This document shows positions 1 through 13,654 of a stretch of 64,000 nt of DNA, piece by piece. The notes under the pieces were generated by a model that was not told the DNA's origin, did no database searches, and worked only from the letters and a program-made list of their open reading frames with translations. Position 1 is the stretch's first letter. The number at the start of each line of letters is the position of its first letter. The DNA is from Liolophura sinensis (Eukaryota > Mollusca > Polyplacophora > Chitonida > Chitonidae), in contig NC_088303.1 of the NCBI RefSeq assembly GCF_032854445.1, positions 23,291,265 through 23,355,264 on the forward strand. The letters are read 5' to 3'. The position numbers were made by a program, and so were the translations under genes.

Positions 1-1085
1 TTAAAAACCTTTATATTTTACATATAGGCCGACATAAAGTTGTAAATGTCGTATAACATTTCCTATCTTACGTTCGAGTACCTAAAATCACGCTCTGTCC
101 ACCCCACCCCACCCCACCCCACCCACCAAGCACTACTAAAGCACAAATTTCAAACACTCTAGGCATGGGTTTGTCACTTCAGTTTCTAAGATGAACGAGT
201 GCACTCGTTGAGCATTTGGACGGGCAGACCTGAAACCGAAGCCTAATGAAATACAGACTAGCATAAAATGCCCTGCCATACACCAAAAGATTTTTAGTAT
301 GAATGTTAACAGTCGGAAAGTCAAATGCTGTGTGACCCGGTGTTTCGAAACTATGTATGTGTAGGCCTATGTCTAATGAAAGTGATTTGACAGGTTGCGA
401 TATATATCCAGCTGTTTGCAGGTGAACATTCAAAACGCTACAAACACTACACAGGCCCATATGATGTGTGGAGTCCATTCCGGGCAAGATGTGGATTTAT
501 GCAGGTTCATATGTAAACAACACTACCTGTATCCAGAACACAGCCTATGGATGACGTATGTCTTGGGAACAAATCTTTAATATGACCGATACATATATAT
601 TTTGGCAAATAGCTGCAACACAGGTCAGCATTATATCACCAGACGTATGCATGCTGACAGTATATAGTATTATGTTGTTGTTGCACTGCTTACCTCCACC
701 ACCTGCGTCACTTGCGTTTTAGGATTAATTAATTAATCGCTTACACTGAAACCGATTTAAGAGGGCGCCGGAGTCATGTTCATGAAAAAGCATCTTGAAA
801 CAACTGAAACCCAATCGTAATTCGTTGGTTTTATCCTTTAATGCATTGGTCATAATTACTCTAATGTTCGCTATTGTTGGCAGTAGATCAGTTCTGCGGT
901 AGAGGTAATGAGTAGGCAAAATGTTAATTTGCAAGCAACACTTCCACCATGGTTAGGTATCGAACTACCATGAAATTCGTCCCAAACGATGATGTCATTT
1001 GTTGATAGGTTAGAATGTGATTTAACGATATTTCAAAGACAGACCAGACTAAATGGCCACGCGTAGGACGTAACTTTAGACGCAG
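1..1085. other. upstream stretch, no exon recognised
   Basis: No coding exon is recognisable here. A short CCCCA-type simple repeat lies at about 98-126. Earlier exons of the P450 gene that follows are expected upstream or hidden here, but I could not identify any from P450 motifs. Confidence 0.5.
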
Positions 1086-4000
1086 GGCCTACTATATTGT
1101 ACGTTATAATGTTGATAGGTCTGGGCACCACGAGGGGAACGCTGTTGAGCTTTTTCCTCATCATTCTTCACAAGCCGCACGTCATGAAGAAAATTCAGGA
1201 AGAGATCGATACAGTGATCGGGAGAGATCGATCACCGAATCTGAGTGATCGGGGAAAGATGACGTACACAGAGGCTGCCACAATGGAAACACTGCGCTAC
1301 GTCTCTGTGACTCCTCTTGGGGTACCACGCACAACAACACGTGACGTGGGATTTCAAGATTATGTGATGCCGAGGAACACCTTAGTAGGTTGACACGGTT
1401 CTAGAGACAGCGTGAAAAGGTTGATTTGTCTCAAATCTGACTTGGGGGTGGAGGTTGGGGCAAGATAGGGGCATTGTAGATGACCGTAATTTATTTGATT
1501 GGTGTTTTACGCCGTACTCAAGAATATTTCAATTATATAATGGCGGTCAGCATTAAGGTAGAAGGAAACGTACAGCCGGAGAGTAAACCAGCAAGAGCTG
1601 GACTTGAACTCACAGCGACCGCGTTGGTGAGAGACTCCTGGGTCATCACGCTGCGCTATCGCGCTAACCAACTGAGCCACGGAGGCCCCCTAGATGCCCG
1701 TAATGTAATCAGTAGTATGATCACCATACAGTATTACATTATGTTGTCGGCGCGATCACCAAGGAGACTCTCACCAATGCCGTCGCTGTGAGTTCGATCA
1801 AGTCCAGCTCATGCTGGCTTCCTCTCCGGCCGTACGTGGGAAGGTCTTCCAGCAACCTGGTCGTGGGTTTCCCCCGGTCTTTGCCCAGTTTCCTCCCACC
1901 ATAATGCTGGCCGCCGTAGTATAAGTGAAATGTCGTTGAGTACGGCGTAAAACACCAATCAAATAAATAAATAAATAAAATACCCATTCTGTAACAAAAT
2001 GTAGGCCTATTCACTTCTACTCTAATATGTTTGTGTAAATATAAAAGTGGAGTTTTTCAAGTTGGAACCCTTTTGTTATCAAAGGCAACCTTTGTTCACA
2101 TTAATTTATCACCTGTTTCTCCCTTTTCCAGTGGTACAAATGACACCTCTCTCCTCTAGGAACTTCTCAAGTTCACAAACATTCAGATTCTCAATCTTCT
2201 CTATCATCACATCACTCAAAATTATTTTTGTGACACTTTTTTGAGACGCCTATGTTATAGTGAATGTGATCAAAAGTAGTTGCCACAATTTTTGACAGGT
2301 CACATGATACAGTTGGACTTTTTCTACCTTCAACGATAAACGAGTTCAAACTCGAAACTCCTGTGTTCTATTTACAGATGAGTAATTATCTGTTCATTAT
2401 ACATTAGACGCAGCTCGGTCACAATTTCTTAAGCCTTTAAATGTCATTTACTTCCGTTTGTCTGGTTCCTGGCCACCTCTGCGCAGTCCCAGTTATTTCA
2501 CACAGGAATACGAGAATATGTATCTATGTGTCGAAACAGACATTCGTATACTAGCCGTCGATCAATATGGACGTATTAGGTCAATAATCGCACGACCAGT
2601 TCCCAAAACGACGTAACACAAATCACCAAAGAACTAAGGAAGTATATAAAGTAGGAAAATGGGACGGTATCGTGCACAGAAAAGTAAACAGTAGTTTTCA
2701 ATGACGCAAGGAAATAATGTTCTAGATGAATGAGTGAAATCAGTATTCAAATCGTGTACCATGCCAGTATAAAAGTTGTCTCAGTTTTGCCTTGCAGTTG
2801 TTCATATATCCAACGTAGTGGTCTAATTCAACACGATGAGTACCCAGCCCCTAGCCATGTTTCTAGCGGTACCACACACAATCATGAAGCAGAATCTTGC
2901 AGTTGGTATCTTGAGAGTTCTTGAACTTGGAAAGCTTCATGGGAGAACGTTAGATACATGCTTTTTTTTTATTTTTTATAAAAAATGGTGTTTCTAAAAC
3001 TTTTCATCGGTTATTCTCTCATAAGATTGAAGGAAAGACGCACAACAACAACAAAAGCAGATTTAAGACCTTCCACTGCAGATGTGTTACATTATGTTAA
3101 CCTCGATGCAATGCTCAAACATTTTTTGGTCAGACCTATCTGTGATATTACCTGACGTGATTTTCGTATACTACGGACGTTTAAAGGACATTCACTGTGA
3201 ATGAGAAAAAGCCGTTACGCCGCAGTCTAACATTCCACCATAAAGCTTCGAAGATGCCTTTCGCCTTGCCTATCGCCACGATGTCGTCGTAATATTGCCA
3301 GTCAGCAGAGCGTTAAACCTCATTCATCCGTTAATTCACCATGCCTCAAACCCTGTGCCATTTGGAGTTCTTGACGCTTTCCGATGAAAAAATCTTGACG
3401 GTTTCCGATGAATTCTGGAGGAAACATGCAAGACTCATGTGGATTTAACAGATGTTGAAGAAGGCGTATTGATTGGCGATCAATAAACCATAGATTGCAA
3501 GCATGCCATACGTATCACTCTTATTAACAGCCTGTAGACCACAGTGCCTGGTTCTTAATTTAGAAATTAGATTGTCATCGCAGTCCTGTAAACGGATGGA
3601 ATGTTCTACATTGACATTAAAAAGTTTCAGTTAAACAAAAGGTCATATGCCCAATGATTTTAAATTTTTAACAAACTTATCTTATTAGACATGCACGTAT
3701 AGACAGCTAATCCGATTGAATATTCGCTGTATGGTTTTCTTGTGCTTCTTTGATGCAATTTGCCGTCGACTTCAAAAATATGTATATTCGGCTAAAGCTG
3801 ACTTGCCCTCTAAGGGTTATTTTCTCTGACAAACACTGACCTTGGCCTGTTCTATTCTCATCACCAGGTTTTCGCCAATCAGTGGGCAGCACATCATGAC
3901 GAGGCTGTTTGGGGAGATCCTTGGGAGTTCCGGCCAGAACGATTTCTGGATGAAAATGGACAGCTACTGCCTCTAGACAGCAAGATAAGGAAAAGGTTAG

Positions 4001-5059
4001 TTTTTTAATCAGATCAACGTTTTGACAACTGGTGTGAAAACATGAAGGCCACAGTTGAAGAGCTGTTTTATGTTCTCTCCTCACTCCCTCTACACAGTCC
4101 GCACCTATACTTATTCCTTGATAGGATCAAAGGATTGACAAATCTGTTATATAACTAAGCTATTGTTATTTGTTTTAACTGCCGTATTAAATATAATCTT
4201 TCATTTTGTTAATTTATATTGTTTGAAGATATTCATATTTGTTTATTTACTAATTTTAAAATATATTAATTTTCTCCGCAAGAGAGGGCTGAAATTTTGG
4301 CGACTTTTATTTGTCTAATTTTTCTTATGAAACTGGTCTTTTGGGGATAGGAGGGTCATGGGTTTAGGACCATTTCCTTACATTTTGTTTATAATACCCA
4401 TTGGGGTATGGCTTCCCCAATGAACATTTTAAACGATTCTTTACAACTGCGAAATCAGACAGTTTTGCCTCTGTCTGGAGTGAGATACATTTCTGCTGTT
4501 AGCTGATTTATTTATGTGGTTTACTGCGTGTTCAAGCTTGGTTCTGTGATTTTTGTAACATTTTAGCATATCTTCTGAGGTAACTAATTCATTTCCCGTT
4601 CAAGTAGTCCATGTAAAGAGTCGATTTATATGCCTCATGTAATTTCAAATTTTGAGTCTCTCAGACAAGTATTTGTGCGTCAGAAAAAACGGTGTTTACG
4701 CTATAGCCTTCAAAGAATTCTCACGTAAACCATTTTATCTATCGAAAATATGCAACAAAACAGAAAATATCTCGCCATATTTTCAAGCTATATTCCTGAG
4801 ACATATACATTTACCTGCTGAAAAGTGATGTTTTCTCTTTTTTCCCAGTTGGGTTCCGTTTGGAACGGGAAGGCGCATTTGCTTGGGAGAGACGTTCGCC
4901 CGCTCTAGAATATTCCTCTTCATCACCACCTTGTTACAGCAGTTTGATTTCCGGCCTTGCGCAGATGAACCCCTCCCATCATGTGATCCAAGAGGTTTCC
5001 AGGGTGGAATAATACTGAAGGCTCCGAAATACAATATTCGTGCTTTCCTTCGGCAGTAG
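1086..5059 (+). CDS. cytochrome P450, 3' part of gene (CYP2-clade-like)
   Basis: A heme-thiolate monooxygenase, expected to be anchored in the endoplasmic reticulum and to oxidise lipids, steroids or xenobiotics. Three exons are visible: 1086-1384 (acceptor uncertain), 3868-3995 and 4849-5059, ending in TAG at 5057-5059. The first carries the I-helix region ([10 protein letters not shown]) and the K-helix ETLR of the ExxR motif. The second carries the PERF-type motif FRPERF. The third carries the heme loop [11 protein letters not shown] with its cysteine ligand. Splice phases match: 0 between the first pair (donor GTAGGT) and 2 between the second pair. No stop interrupts the visible exons. 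The I-helix lacks the usual acidic residue before TT, which is odd for an active P450. The N-terminal half is not visible. Two SINEs in opposite orientation sit in the first visible intron. The family assignment is firm; the subfamily is not. Confidence 0.9.
1491..1690 (-). mobile_element. tRNA-derived SINE, mollusc type
   Basis: The tail (tttgattggtgttttacgcc) is at the left and the tRNA-like head at the right, so the copy is on the minus strand. The head has A-box-like and B-box-like segments. It lies inside the P450 intron. Confidence 0.8.
1748..1979 (+). mobile_element. tRNA-derived SINE, 5'-truncated
   Basis: Same family as the neighbouring inverted copy, on the plus strand. It starts inside the tRNA-like head and ends in the tail with caccaatcaaataaataaat. 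Head-to-head with the copy at 1491-1690. Confidence 0.8.
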
Positions 5060-5460
5060 TTGAGAGGATGAGATTCTCAGGGGATCAGGTGTTAGGGAGT
5101 TATCTTAGCCTGCAGTTGATAGTGAATTATGTTCGTAGCGGGGAAAGTTGGTAGGGATGGATTTGGTATAGGGCGAGGCTGGAAAGGGTTGTTGTTCGCA
5201 GAGGGACAAGGTTGGCAGCAATAGACTTAGCAGGGTATGAGGTTGACAGGATTGGGTTTGCAGGATATGAGGTTGACAGTAATGGGTTCAGCAGAGTATG
5301 AGGTTGACAGGATGGGGTTTGACTGTGGATTAGGTTGGCAAGGAATGGGATAAGCAGAGGGCAAAGCTGGTAGACATGGGTTTGGCAGACGAAATAAGGT
5401 AGCAGGAAACAGGGTTCGCAGGTGGCAGAGTTGGCAGAAATTGGGTGTTGTATGTTTATT
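5060..5460. repeat. degenerate G-rich minisatellite after the P450 stop
   Basis: Imperfect units of about 36 bases containing gaggttgacagg and gggtttgcagga repeat from about 5140 to 5450, directly 3' of the P450 stop codon. They probably lie in its 3' UTR or just beyond. Confidence 0.6.
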
Positions 5461-5737
5461 CATCTGTTTTATTCATTACACCAAATCTGAGTATATTGCC
5501 GAATATTATGTGCTACAAGGTTGATACCTATATGATATCTTTACTTTAATAAATCCATAAAAACTCTTGCTAACCTGAAAAAATAAATTGTTTACCTGTT
5601 GGGGAATGTATATGCTTTATAATGTAATTTAGTGATTGGCAACAGATTTGACAAATTAGACGATTGATCGGTTAGCATAAACCCAGTGTAATAGGGAATA
5701 TTCAGCTTCTTGCCGCAAAAATACCATATTCGTTGTG

Positions 5738-5790
5738 TTTATTTATTTATTTGATTGGTGTTCTCGGGAATATTTCATTAATAGAACGGT
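5738..5790 (-). mobile_element. SINE tail fragment
   Basis: Only the conserved tail (tatttgattggtgttctcgg and the aatatttca block) remains. The head is missing. Confidence 0.55.
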
Positions 5791-6089
5791 GAACTCTTCT
5801 AAACTTTTGCACATTATTTGAAGACACGAGAGATAATTTCTGCTTGGACATTGTTCTGCTGTATTATTACAGCAGGACATCGTCTTGCATATGGCATGTA
5901 CATCTCTTGTATTAGTTTTTAGATCCGATGTGTTATGTGACGATTTCAGTCACATTTCGTCACAGGCTGTTATTGCTAAAACTGGTCTGTCAAGGACATC
6001 CCAGCAGACGCCTGGTAATCTTATGTTTCTTAATTTTTTCAATGAATACAGTTTCATAATTGTGTCTTCCCGTTAACCTAGGGGTTGTA

Positions 6090-7370
6090 TATTATATTCA
6101 TCGGGTTGAATTAGATCGCCACTTTGGGTGTATGAATATTTGCAATTTAGGTGCAATTAAGGCGCAACTGAGACACATATTTTACTTACCATAGAAACTG
6201 ACCTGGTGTACGATTTAGACATTTAATTCATTCGCCTAGAACACTCCTCGTCTTTTCATGAAAGTTGTTGTCTGCTTTTCTTTGCATGAATTCGTCCTAA
6301 AAGTTGTTTATTTACGCTTAGCTCTTCTGAGGCCTGGTACGTTAAATGTGATGACATTACAGCATTTTTAGTAACCATAGACCAGTGACGTCTAATAAAT
6401 TGCAATTTGCAACTTTTTCTGGGAAATTGGTCTTGCGATTATGTACAAAGGATCTAATGAATGCTACAAGACGATATATGCACATGCCTCTTGTCGAAAC
6501 GTCGGCGTGACAGAAAACCATTTTGATCTTTCTACAAATACATGTGTAGGTAAGATGTACCATCTGGTGAGTCTGTACCGGTAGTTTCCTCCACATCTAG
6601 TGAAGTTGGATATATATCTTTCACAGGCTTTGCTATATACGGATTGTTTGAAGCTAACAGACTATTGTGGACTTTTTAACCTCAAACAAAACAGCTCTGC
6701 TGTAATCTAACTATGCAACATGCAGGTCCCAATATTCGGCCCCATTCCCAAATGGTTTGTTATCCAATTCTCGGTCTTAATATTTCCCAAATGGTGACAC
6801 CTTGCACAACCAGCTCTTTTGGTCCCCACCTCTCTGTTTATTGTTTCAGCCGTGGCAGTAAATTTACTTGGTCAAATTAACCAAATCTCACTGTCCACCG
6901 CAGCTGCCGTATCGTGTGGGACAAAAACCCTTCTGTCTGATATAAACTGGTTTCCGATTGCAGGGTTAAATAGATTTAACTAAAACCTCTACATAGACTG
7001 TTGGGGGCGGCGGCATATTCTTCGTGTTGAATTAGATCTCCACGTTGGATATATGAAGTGCAATTGAGAAAGACAGTTTGTTATCAACAACTGGCATTCT
7101 AGCATGGTACACGATTTGAATACTGGTTTCACTCGGTCGCCTACAACATAGCTTGCGCTTTTCCTACATCATTGACAACTGCTTCTTTCTTTATTATTCC
7201 GTCTTATTTTCGTACTTTATTTTCATAGTTCTTTGGTAATTTGTGTTAAAAGTCGTTGTGGGAATTGGCCTTGAGATTATTGATCCGGAACGTCCTTATT
7301 GGTTGACGGCAGGTATACGAATCTCTGTTTCGACAATCAATGTGCCATTGAAGAAAAAAGGTCTAAAAAC
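6090..7370 (+). repeat. diverged segment duplication
   Basis: Blocks near 6100-6290 and 7015-7180 share gttgaattagat, a cgcaattgag-type block, ggtacacgattt and a tcgcctacaac-type block in the same order. Weaker similarity continues at 6415-6500 and 7260-7345. The stretch 5791-8050 otherwise shows no gene. Confidence 0.5.
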
Positions 7371-7639
7371 AGACATATTTGTTCTTTAGGAATATTACTG
7401 ATACAAAGTGGTTAAATCATCCGGACTGCCTGGTTGTCTCTTTTTGTGATAAATTTATCCAGGATCCATTTATTCTGTTTCCATGATCAGGGTGCTAATA
7501 GATACATACAAGTTTACTCTTTCAATTAAATAACCGTTAACTACATTTTTGTCGAAATAAATACCTGAAGTGAAATTTATCAAAGTTCTACTTACTGTTG
7601 TAATTTTCTTTCTTTATGTTATTCAGCGATGTATGCTTG

Positions 7640-7725
7640 GGTTTGACGTCGTAACAGAAGTCCATTACCTGGACTTCTGGTCGTACCTTAACAATTTTTC
7701 AGCCATACGAGGACGAAGGTTTGTG
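7640..7725 (-). mobile_element. fragment of second SINE family
   Basis: Matches the left part of the SINE at 18714-19087: gcttgggtttgacgtcgta, then acaatttttcagcca and gacgaagg. Confidence 0.5.
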
Positions 7726-8104
7726 TACATATTGCGGAGATAAAAAATGAGCAAAATTGTCCAGCCATTATGGAAAATACCATTCTGTCAGACAGTCCAT
7801 GAGATGCTTTGAAAAAAAGCACCAACATGAATCCGTGAACATATCATGATAGTTGGAAAACAACGGAAATATCCATGGTTAGGGGTTAAGGAAGCCTCAA
7901 AGACATTGTCAGATTTGATAGCGTTTGTATGAGCCGTCACCAAAACACAGCAGGGAACAGGACTGCAAATCATGTTTTTACACATGAAAAGTAAGAAAAA
8001 TTCAAATTGTCATCACTTTAGGGTGCAGAAATGGGGTGTAAAGGGAAGGTATTCAAAGGCTATCCGCATAATCGCTGTAGCAGATTATGCAGAATGGCCC
8101 TGAG

Positions 8105-8345
8105 GACGCAGTGCCGCGACTGACACCTGAGGAACGAGAGCTCGCAAAATTGTCCTGACTAGAAGAGCCATAGCAGCAAGGTTTGGATGTCACGAAAGTA
8201 CCATCACAAATCTGAATCGGCGACTTCAGCAGACGGGACGTACCATAGACCAGCAACGACCAGGACAATTACGTGTGGCAACAGCAAGGGAAGACCGAAA
8301 GATTGTGAAGGCTCAATCTGCGTGATCGAACACTTACAGCGTCCA
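8105..8345 (+). pseudogene. Tc1/mariner-like transposase N-terminus, broken
   Basis: One frame opens with PRLTPEERELAKLS and hits TGA. Another frame then gives RRAIAARFGCHESTITNL and a QQTGRT...ATAREDRKI block, the helix-turn-helix (paired-like) DNA-binding region of Tc1-like transposases. A frameshift separates the two and the DDE catalytic domain is missing, so this is a dead fragment. It is a different copy from the minus-strand fragment at 8966-9366. Confidence 0.75.
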
Positions 8346-8499
8346 AAACAGCAGCTACCATATAGCAGGTACACTAATGTAAAAATTCAGCTGAATACAT
8401 AAAGTGCTGGGAACGGTTGTTCAAAGCTGTTTTAAGTCTTAGTTCCAGATTTCACTTCAAAAGGGCATATTACCAAGAGAAGTTCAAATTTTTGAGTTG

Positions 8500-8965
8500 G
8501 TTCTGCTAAATACAACTTAAATTTGGTAGCAGGGCTACCAAAGAGCTCGCCTGTAGAATACACGTGAATTTAAAACCTCAGCTCAATACATAAATTACTA
8601 AAATCGTGAATTTGTTAATTTACGGTAATTAATATGCACAGAGAGCATCACCTCTTGTGTTATTGTGCTTTATATGCATGCAAACTCTCTCGTCAATACA
8701 TGCTGTACTCCTTGAGACACCACCCCTAACATTTTGCTTAACTGCGATTCTAATCCACACTACAATAAGTCGGGAATTTGGTACTTTAAGGTATTTAATA
8801 TGCACACACCGTATCAATGATGGAATACCCCCCTCGTGTTATTGTGCTCTACAGGGGTAAAAGCCTTTAGCTCAATAAATGCAGAATTTTTTGAAATACC
8901 ACCCCAAACACTATGATGAACATTGATATTAATACACAATAGACTGTCAACATTTTATGGTATTT
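8500..8965 (+). repeat. tandem-like copies of a dispersed ~160-bp repeat
   Basis: Repeated blocks are tgttattgtgct, ctcaatacatg or ctcaataaatg, ttgagacaccacccctaac and ggtatttaatatgcacac. At least two successive units occur here, with further copies near 10085-10290 (+), 24540-24740 (-) and 25430-25790 (-). The array ends abruptly at 8965, where a truncated Tc1 fragment starts. No coding potential. Confidence 0.6.
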
Positions 8966-9366
8966 AATATGGACACACGCTGCCAACGGCCTACAATTCG
9001 AGCCCATCACAACCTCTGTCGACGATGTACGGCTGTCAACAACTGCCCTCTGAATGGTCGATAGGCCATGAGTTTCCTGGACACGGTCTGCAGACTGACC
9101 CGGTGACCTATGGCATTGATTGACGATGACGTCACTGTCAGGAATCGGTTCATCAGGTGTAAGGTGCGCATGTACCCGTCTTCTCTGGGCGTAGTTACAT
9201 TAGACCTGCCTGTTCTTGGCCTGCCCGATGTCTGCCCTGTTTGTCTGTAACGTTGCATCAAGTTTGACACAGTTACAGGAGAGCAGCCGAAGGTCCTTGC
9301 AATGTAGGCATGGGTGGCTGCCATGGATACCATACCCAGGGCCCTCTCGCGTTGTTCTGGATTCAA
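8966..9366 (-). pseudogene. Tc1/mariner-like transposase N-terminal half
   Basis: From ATG at 9366 about 119 residues read open: an N-terminal helix-turn-helix (ALGMVSMAATHAYIARTFGC), a TSGRPRTGRSNVTTPRE linker typical of Tc1-like transposases, and a second recognition region with VSLQTVSRKL. A TGA follows the HRRQRL block. Similarity continues briefly (WARIVGRW) and then stops at 8966 against an unrelated repeat, so the DDE domain is lost. Non-functional remnant. Confidence 0.8.
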
Positions 9367-9650
9367 TCAAGGCATTACTTTGGTGTTTTTCAGTCAGTGT
9401 GCAAGCACACTATGTGTAACGTTTTTATACACTTATAACATGTGCAGTTGCGACCATCCATGAGTCACGTGATTTTTCAACTTTCTTCGTTGTCACAAAA
9501 CAAATTCGTGTGGGCGTATATGACGCTTGTCGCATATGGGAATATGCTTCGTACATATTTTTTTTGTTTCAATAATTTGGTATTAATTTACTGAAAAGCC
9601 TGGTTAAATTTAACTCACGGAGTCCAACAGTTTCTTTTGGCGGTCAGTTT

Positions 9651-9745
9651 TTTTATTTGATTGGTGTTATACGCCGTACTCAAGAATATTTCACTTGTAC
9701 GACAGCGGTCAGCTGGCATGATAACTATATCTGCCACAGAGGCCC
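9651..9745 (-). mobile_element. truncated mollusc-type SINE
   Basis: Tail block tatttgattggtgttatacg, then the aagaatatttcactt block, and a short remnant of the head ending near cacagaggcccc. The middle is deleted. Confidence 0.65.
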
Positions 9746-10084
9746 CTGCTTCTGATTGTGGCGACAAAAGGGAGTTGATTGTTGAATTCAAAGCCTGTTT
9801 AATACTGAGCATTCCTACTCAAAGTCAGATACATGTCAGTGTACATTATGCACATGGCGTTTAAAATAACAGCACAATTTATTCGCTGTCGGCAATATGT
9901 CTCTTTAAGCCAAGTCCTCAGTTGTCTATATGGCCCAAAAATAATTGCGAAACAGTATATTAGATATGAACTAAATCTGCTGCTTTTAAATGCTGACTTT
10001 GAACAACTGCATTGGCTGCTGAGTTTGCTTAAAATTTAAACCTTATAAGGATTTAATACCACTATTAGCTAATACACTTTAGAA

Positions 10085-10290
10085 CAACCGGGTCTGCAAG
10101 TCATGAATGTTGTCATTTATGGTAATAAGTAGGTACACAGTACATCATTGATGGAACATCCCTCTCGTGTTATTGTGCTTTGAATGTATACAAAACCTGA
10201 GCTCAATACATGCATCACTTTTTGAGATACCATCCCTAACATTTACTGTAACACTGATTCTAAGACACAACGCGCCAAGGCCAACTGTCA
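10085..10290 (+). repeat. copy of the dispersed ~160-bp repeat
   Basis: Contains ctcgtgttattgtgcttt, gagctcaatacatgcatcac and ttgagataccatccctaac in the same order as at 8500-8965. Confidence 0.6.
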
Positions 10291-13200
10291 AGCTGTGCAT
10301 CAAATACATAAGAATTCAAAGCTGCTGGATAGCAAATATTTCCAATACATTTCAGCATATGCATACGTCAAGGTCTCTCACTTTACATGCTTTCCACGCC
10401 TAACAATGAACAACTATAAAATTCCAAGCTTTTCAAAGTGGGTAAAAGTTTATTTCAATTTGAAGGTTTTTACCATTTTTTATGGTGGAAACTCCTGGCC
10501 TGCAGGCACTGTCGGCAAATCTTCCCATGCACGATCCAGACAGGAAGTCAGCATCAGCTGAACTTGAACTTAGAGCTAATGCATTGGTGAAAGGCTCTGT
10601 CGTCAATTGTTAATGTCATAGTTTCAATGAAAACAGGAAAGAATGAAATTAAAACAAGAACACAAACGAACATAGTCATTAAAATTCTCTCACCAAAGTT
10701 ACTTACCTACAAGACTTCCATACAACATATATTTAAATCCCTGGTGCATGTACGTTTCCTTCCATCAAAGTTGTCCATGGAATGGTGGTATTTTAGTTTA
10801 CATTTTATCCACTGTCAGGGATCGATGTCTTTGGCCACATACTTGATTACATGGGTATATGACTATATACATGTAGCATTTTCTCATCACAGCTCTGGAG
10901 GGATTTCAGTCAGTGTTGTTTTGGTGAATGGATAACACACACTGCTGACAGTCACTACAATGCTCTTACACGCTGTGCCAAACTTAAATTTATATTAACA
11001 AAAATTATTTGTTGTCACAGTGAGCACTTTTACATAGGGTGATTCCTAGAATTTTCCACCACATGTTATCAGAGTGATCTCCCTTTAGATAGCCATTAAA
11101 ACACTTCACACGTGTATGTAAATGTGGACCAGGTGCTAAATACTATTGGCGAATAAGTTCACAAATAGTCATACATAAATTCGTTTCTAATTATTAACTA
11201 ACACTTGCTCATGCTGAAGACAGACATTTCTCAATACTCTACCACTAAAAACAATCACTTGCCATAACAATATTTTGCGAGAGGTCAACTAGGGGTTTTT
11301 CTATGGACATTCCATGGCTGTTACGTACTCCATTTCACCGCAGGCTTGTACTGTACATATACATGTCAACACTACCACTGATAATTTTACACTGCTAGCA
11401 TTTGGTATCACTGAAGAGAGCAGAAGTGCGAACTGCAATAGGATAAACCTGATGTAGAAACTGGAGAAGGCTTTATTGTTTTTTGTCTTAAACATGAACA
11501 TACCTTGTAAGTATGGCTTTCTAAAGATAGATCACTCTGAGCGCCTGTGATTCAAGTGACAGCTGCCGATGATTTTAACGCTTTTCCGCGGAACTTGAGT
11601 CCACCTGGTGTGAAGCCTGTGTGCATCAAGGGCAACAACTGTTGAGGAAAGCTGTCATCTGTGTTGGTTTTTCCTGGTGAAGGTGATACCCTGAGGCACG
11701 GTAGCCCGTTCAAAATTTGTTTAGGCTAATTCTTACGGGTGTTGTTTCCTAGTGTTCTATGCTACAGGTTTAGCAAGTTGAAAAGAATTTGATAACACAT
11801 TCTCGTTTCTGGTGCTGAAGTCTTCACCATTGAGGTTACCTCCCTTGTAACGATGTTCTTGATTGTTCTAGTCTTGTATGGCCGCATATGGAACCAATTT
11901 GAAGAGGAGAATGTTTTAATTTAACAATTTCATCCAAACCAAATTATTCCAAAAAAAAACAAAACAAAAAACAAAACAAAAAAAAAACAAAAACAAAACA
12001 AAACAAACAACCAACCAAAGCAATGAAACAACAAAAACCCCTTATCATGTTCTACTACAAGTAATCAGAAAGCTAAATGAACCACTCCCAAATATTAATA
12101 GCATATCTGCACGACGAAATCAAGAATTTTCCAGTGAATAAGGCAAAAACAGTGCCTCTGTCTTATCTCCCAGTTTGAAGATTCTCATAATACAGTGATA
12201 TATCAGTCATTTGATTATCGCCCTCCCAGTATTAGTCTTACTTTTGTATAATTTAAGTCATAACCATGGAACAAAAAAAGAGAAATAAGGTGAAAACCCT
12301 GAATATTCACATCACCGATTATAAAATTAATGTTTATCTCTCTGGAATATCTAAATCTATAAGATGTGATACATGACTTTTCATTCATTTGCAATAGGTA
12401 TTAATACACACAAATCTTTTACTTTATTAGAATGCACTTATTTGATTGGGGCCTCAACCCAGTACCCCAAACCGTTCCACCTACAACACCACAGTCAGCT
12501 TCATCTGTGGAGGAAGCCGAGTGCCTGGATTAAACCTCCAGCCTTTGACAAGTAACTGATGAACTTTACGACATGTGGCACATACAGAAGGGTAATGTAA
12601 CAGGATCTAAATCAGTGATACATACAGTACAATATCCACTGCTTTAATACAGGTATTAACAAATCAAAGACTTACTTAACACTTGAAAGTAAAATGAAAG
12701 CAAAAAATAATAAGTCAAACACATGGAGCTGCTTCCAACTTGCCACCCAAAATGTTTCTTGCTGTGCCCAAACTAGCAAGTAAGAGTTTAATGTCAGCAC
12801 TTCAAATATGTGCTGTCGCCATGCTATGGCTGCAGTATTGCCAGAGTGGCGTTAAGCCGTATACATTGATGACTAATCATTTAGATGTTATTGAGCTTAC
12901 AGTGGTTCACACCATACCCACAACAACATTTCCCTTACGTGATATTATTCTGGTTTAGAGGCGGAGGAATCGAGGCAGAGGCCACTTTAAAAAACTTCAT
13001 ATTTCTGGTTTCTTTTTTCAGAAAAGACGGTCTCTGTTAAGAAAAATTGATTTCCGACGTTTGTGAAAGAGGACCCACAGCTAGGTTAGAGCACCTAGTC
13101 TAACTGGTCCATAGCTGATCCGCAGAGAGTGACACTGTAGATGAGTCAGCCAACAAGGGCCTGTTGTGCTGTTAATGTTTAGAATATCGTCGACAGGTAC

Positions 13201-13650
13201 ACGTGAAGAAACTGTGCCCCATGACATAGTGTTCCATGATACACAGCGTCACAAGAGTGCCCCAAGAGGCAGTGTCCAGTGAGACAATGCTCCGTGTCGC
13301 AGTACCGCATGAACTGGAGTTGCCTTCTTTTAACTAATCTAGATCACTGCACGGTATATCGTGTTTTTAATACAACATAAACTAACAAACCTCAGGCATA
13401 CAAAAGACATCTGAGACTACAAAACAGCTAACCAAAAAGAGCTGAATAATGTACTAACAAATACACCTTTTGTCCTAGTTATAGACATTTCGATTCTATT
13501 CGACTGACGGTAAAGTCTATGCGTGAATCGAATTCTTCCTGTTGATATGAAAGTTAAATAATTTTGCCAGCGAAAATCAATATGTACCGCAGAGTGTTTT
13601 AACATAAAGTTAGATCCCACCTCAACACCACAGGCTTTTATTAAAGACGA
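10291..13650. other. gene-poor stretch
   Basis: I see no gene. A SINE-like fragment lies at about 10490-10620, an A-rich (aaaac)n tract at about 11948-12020, and a SINE-tail-like scrap near 12435. Short open frames lack recognisable domains. Confidence 0.4.
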
Positions 13651-13654
13651 GGAA

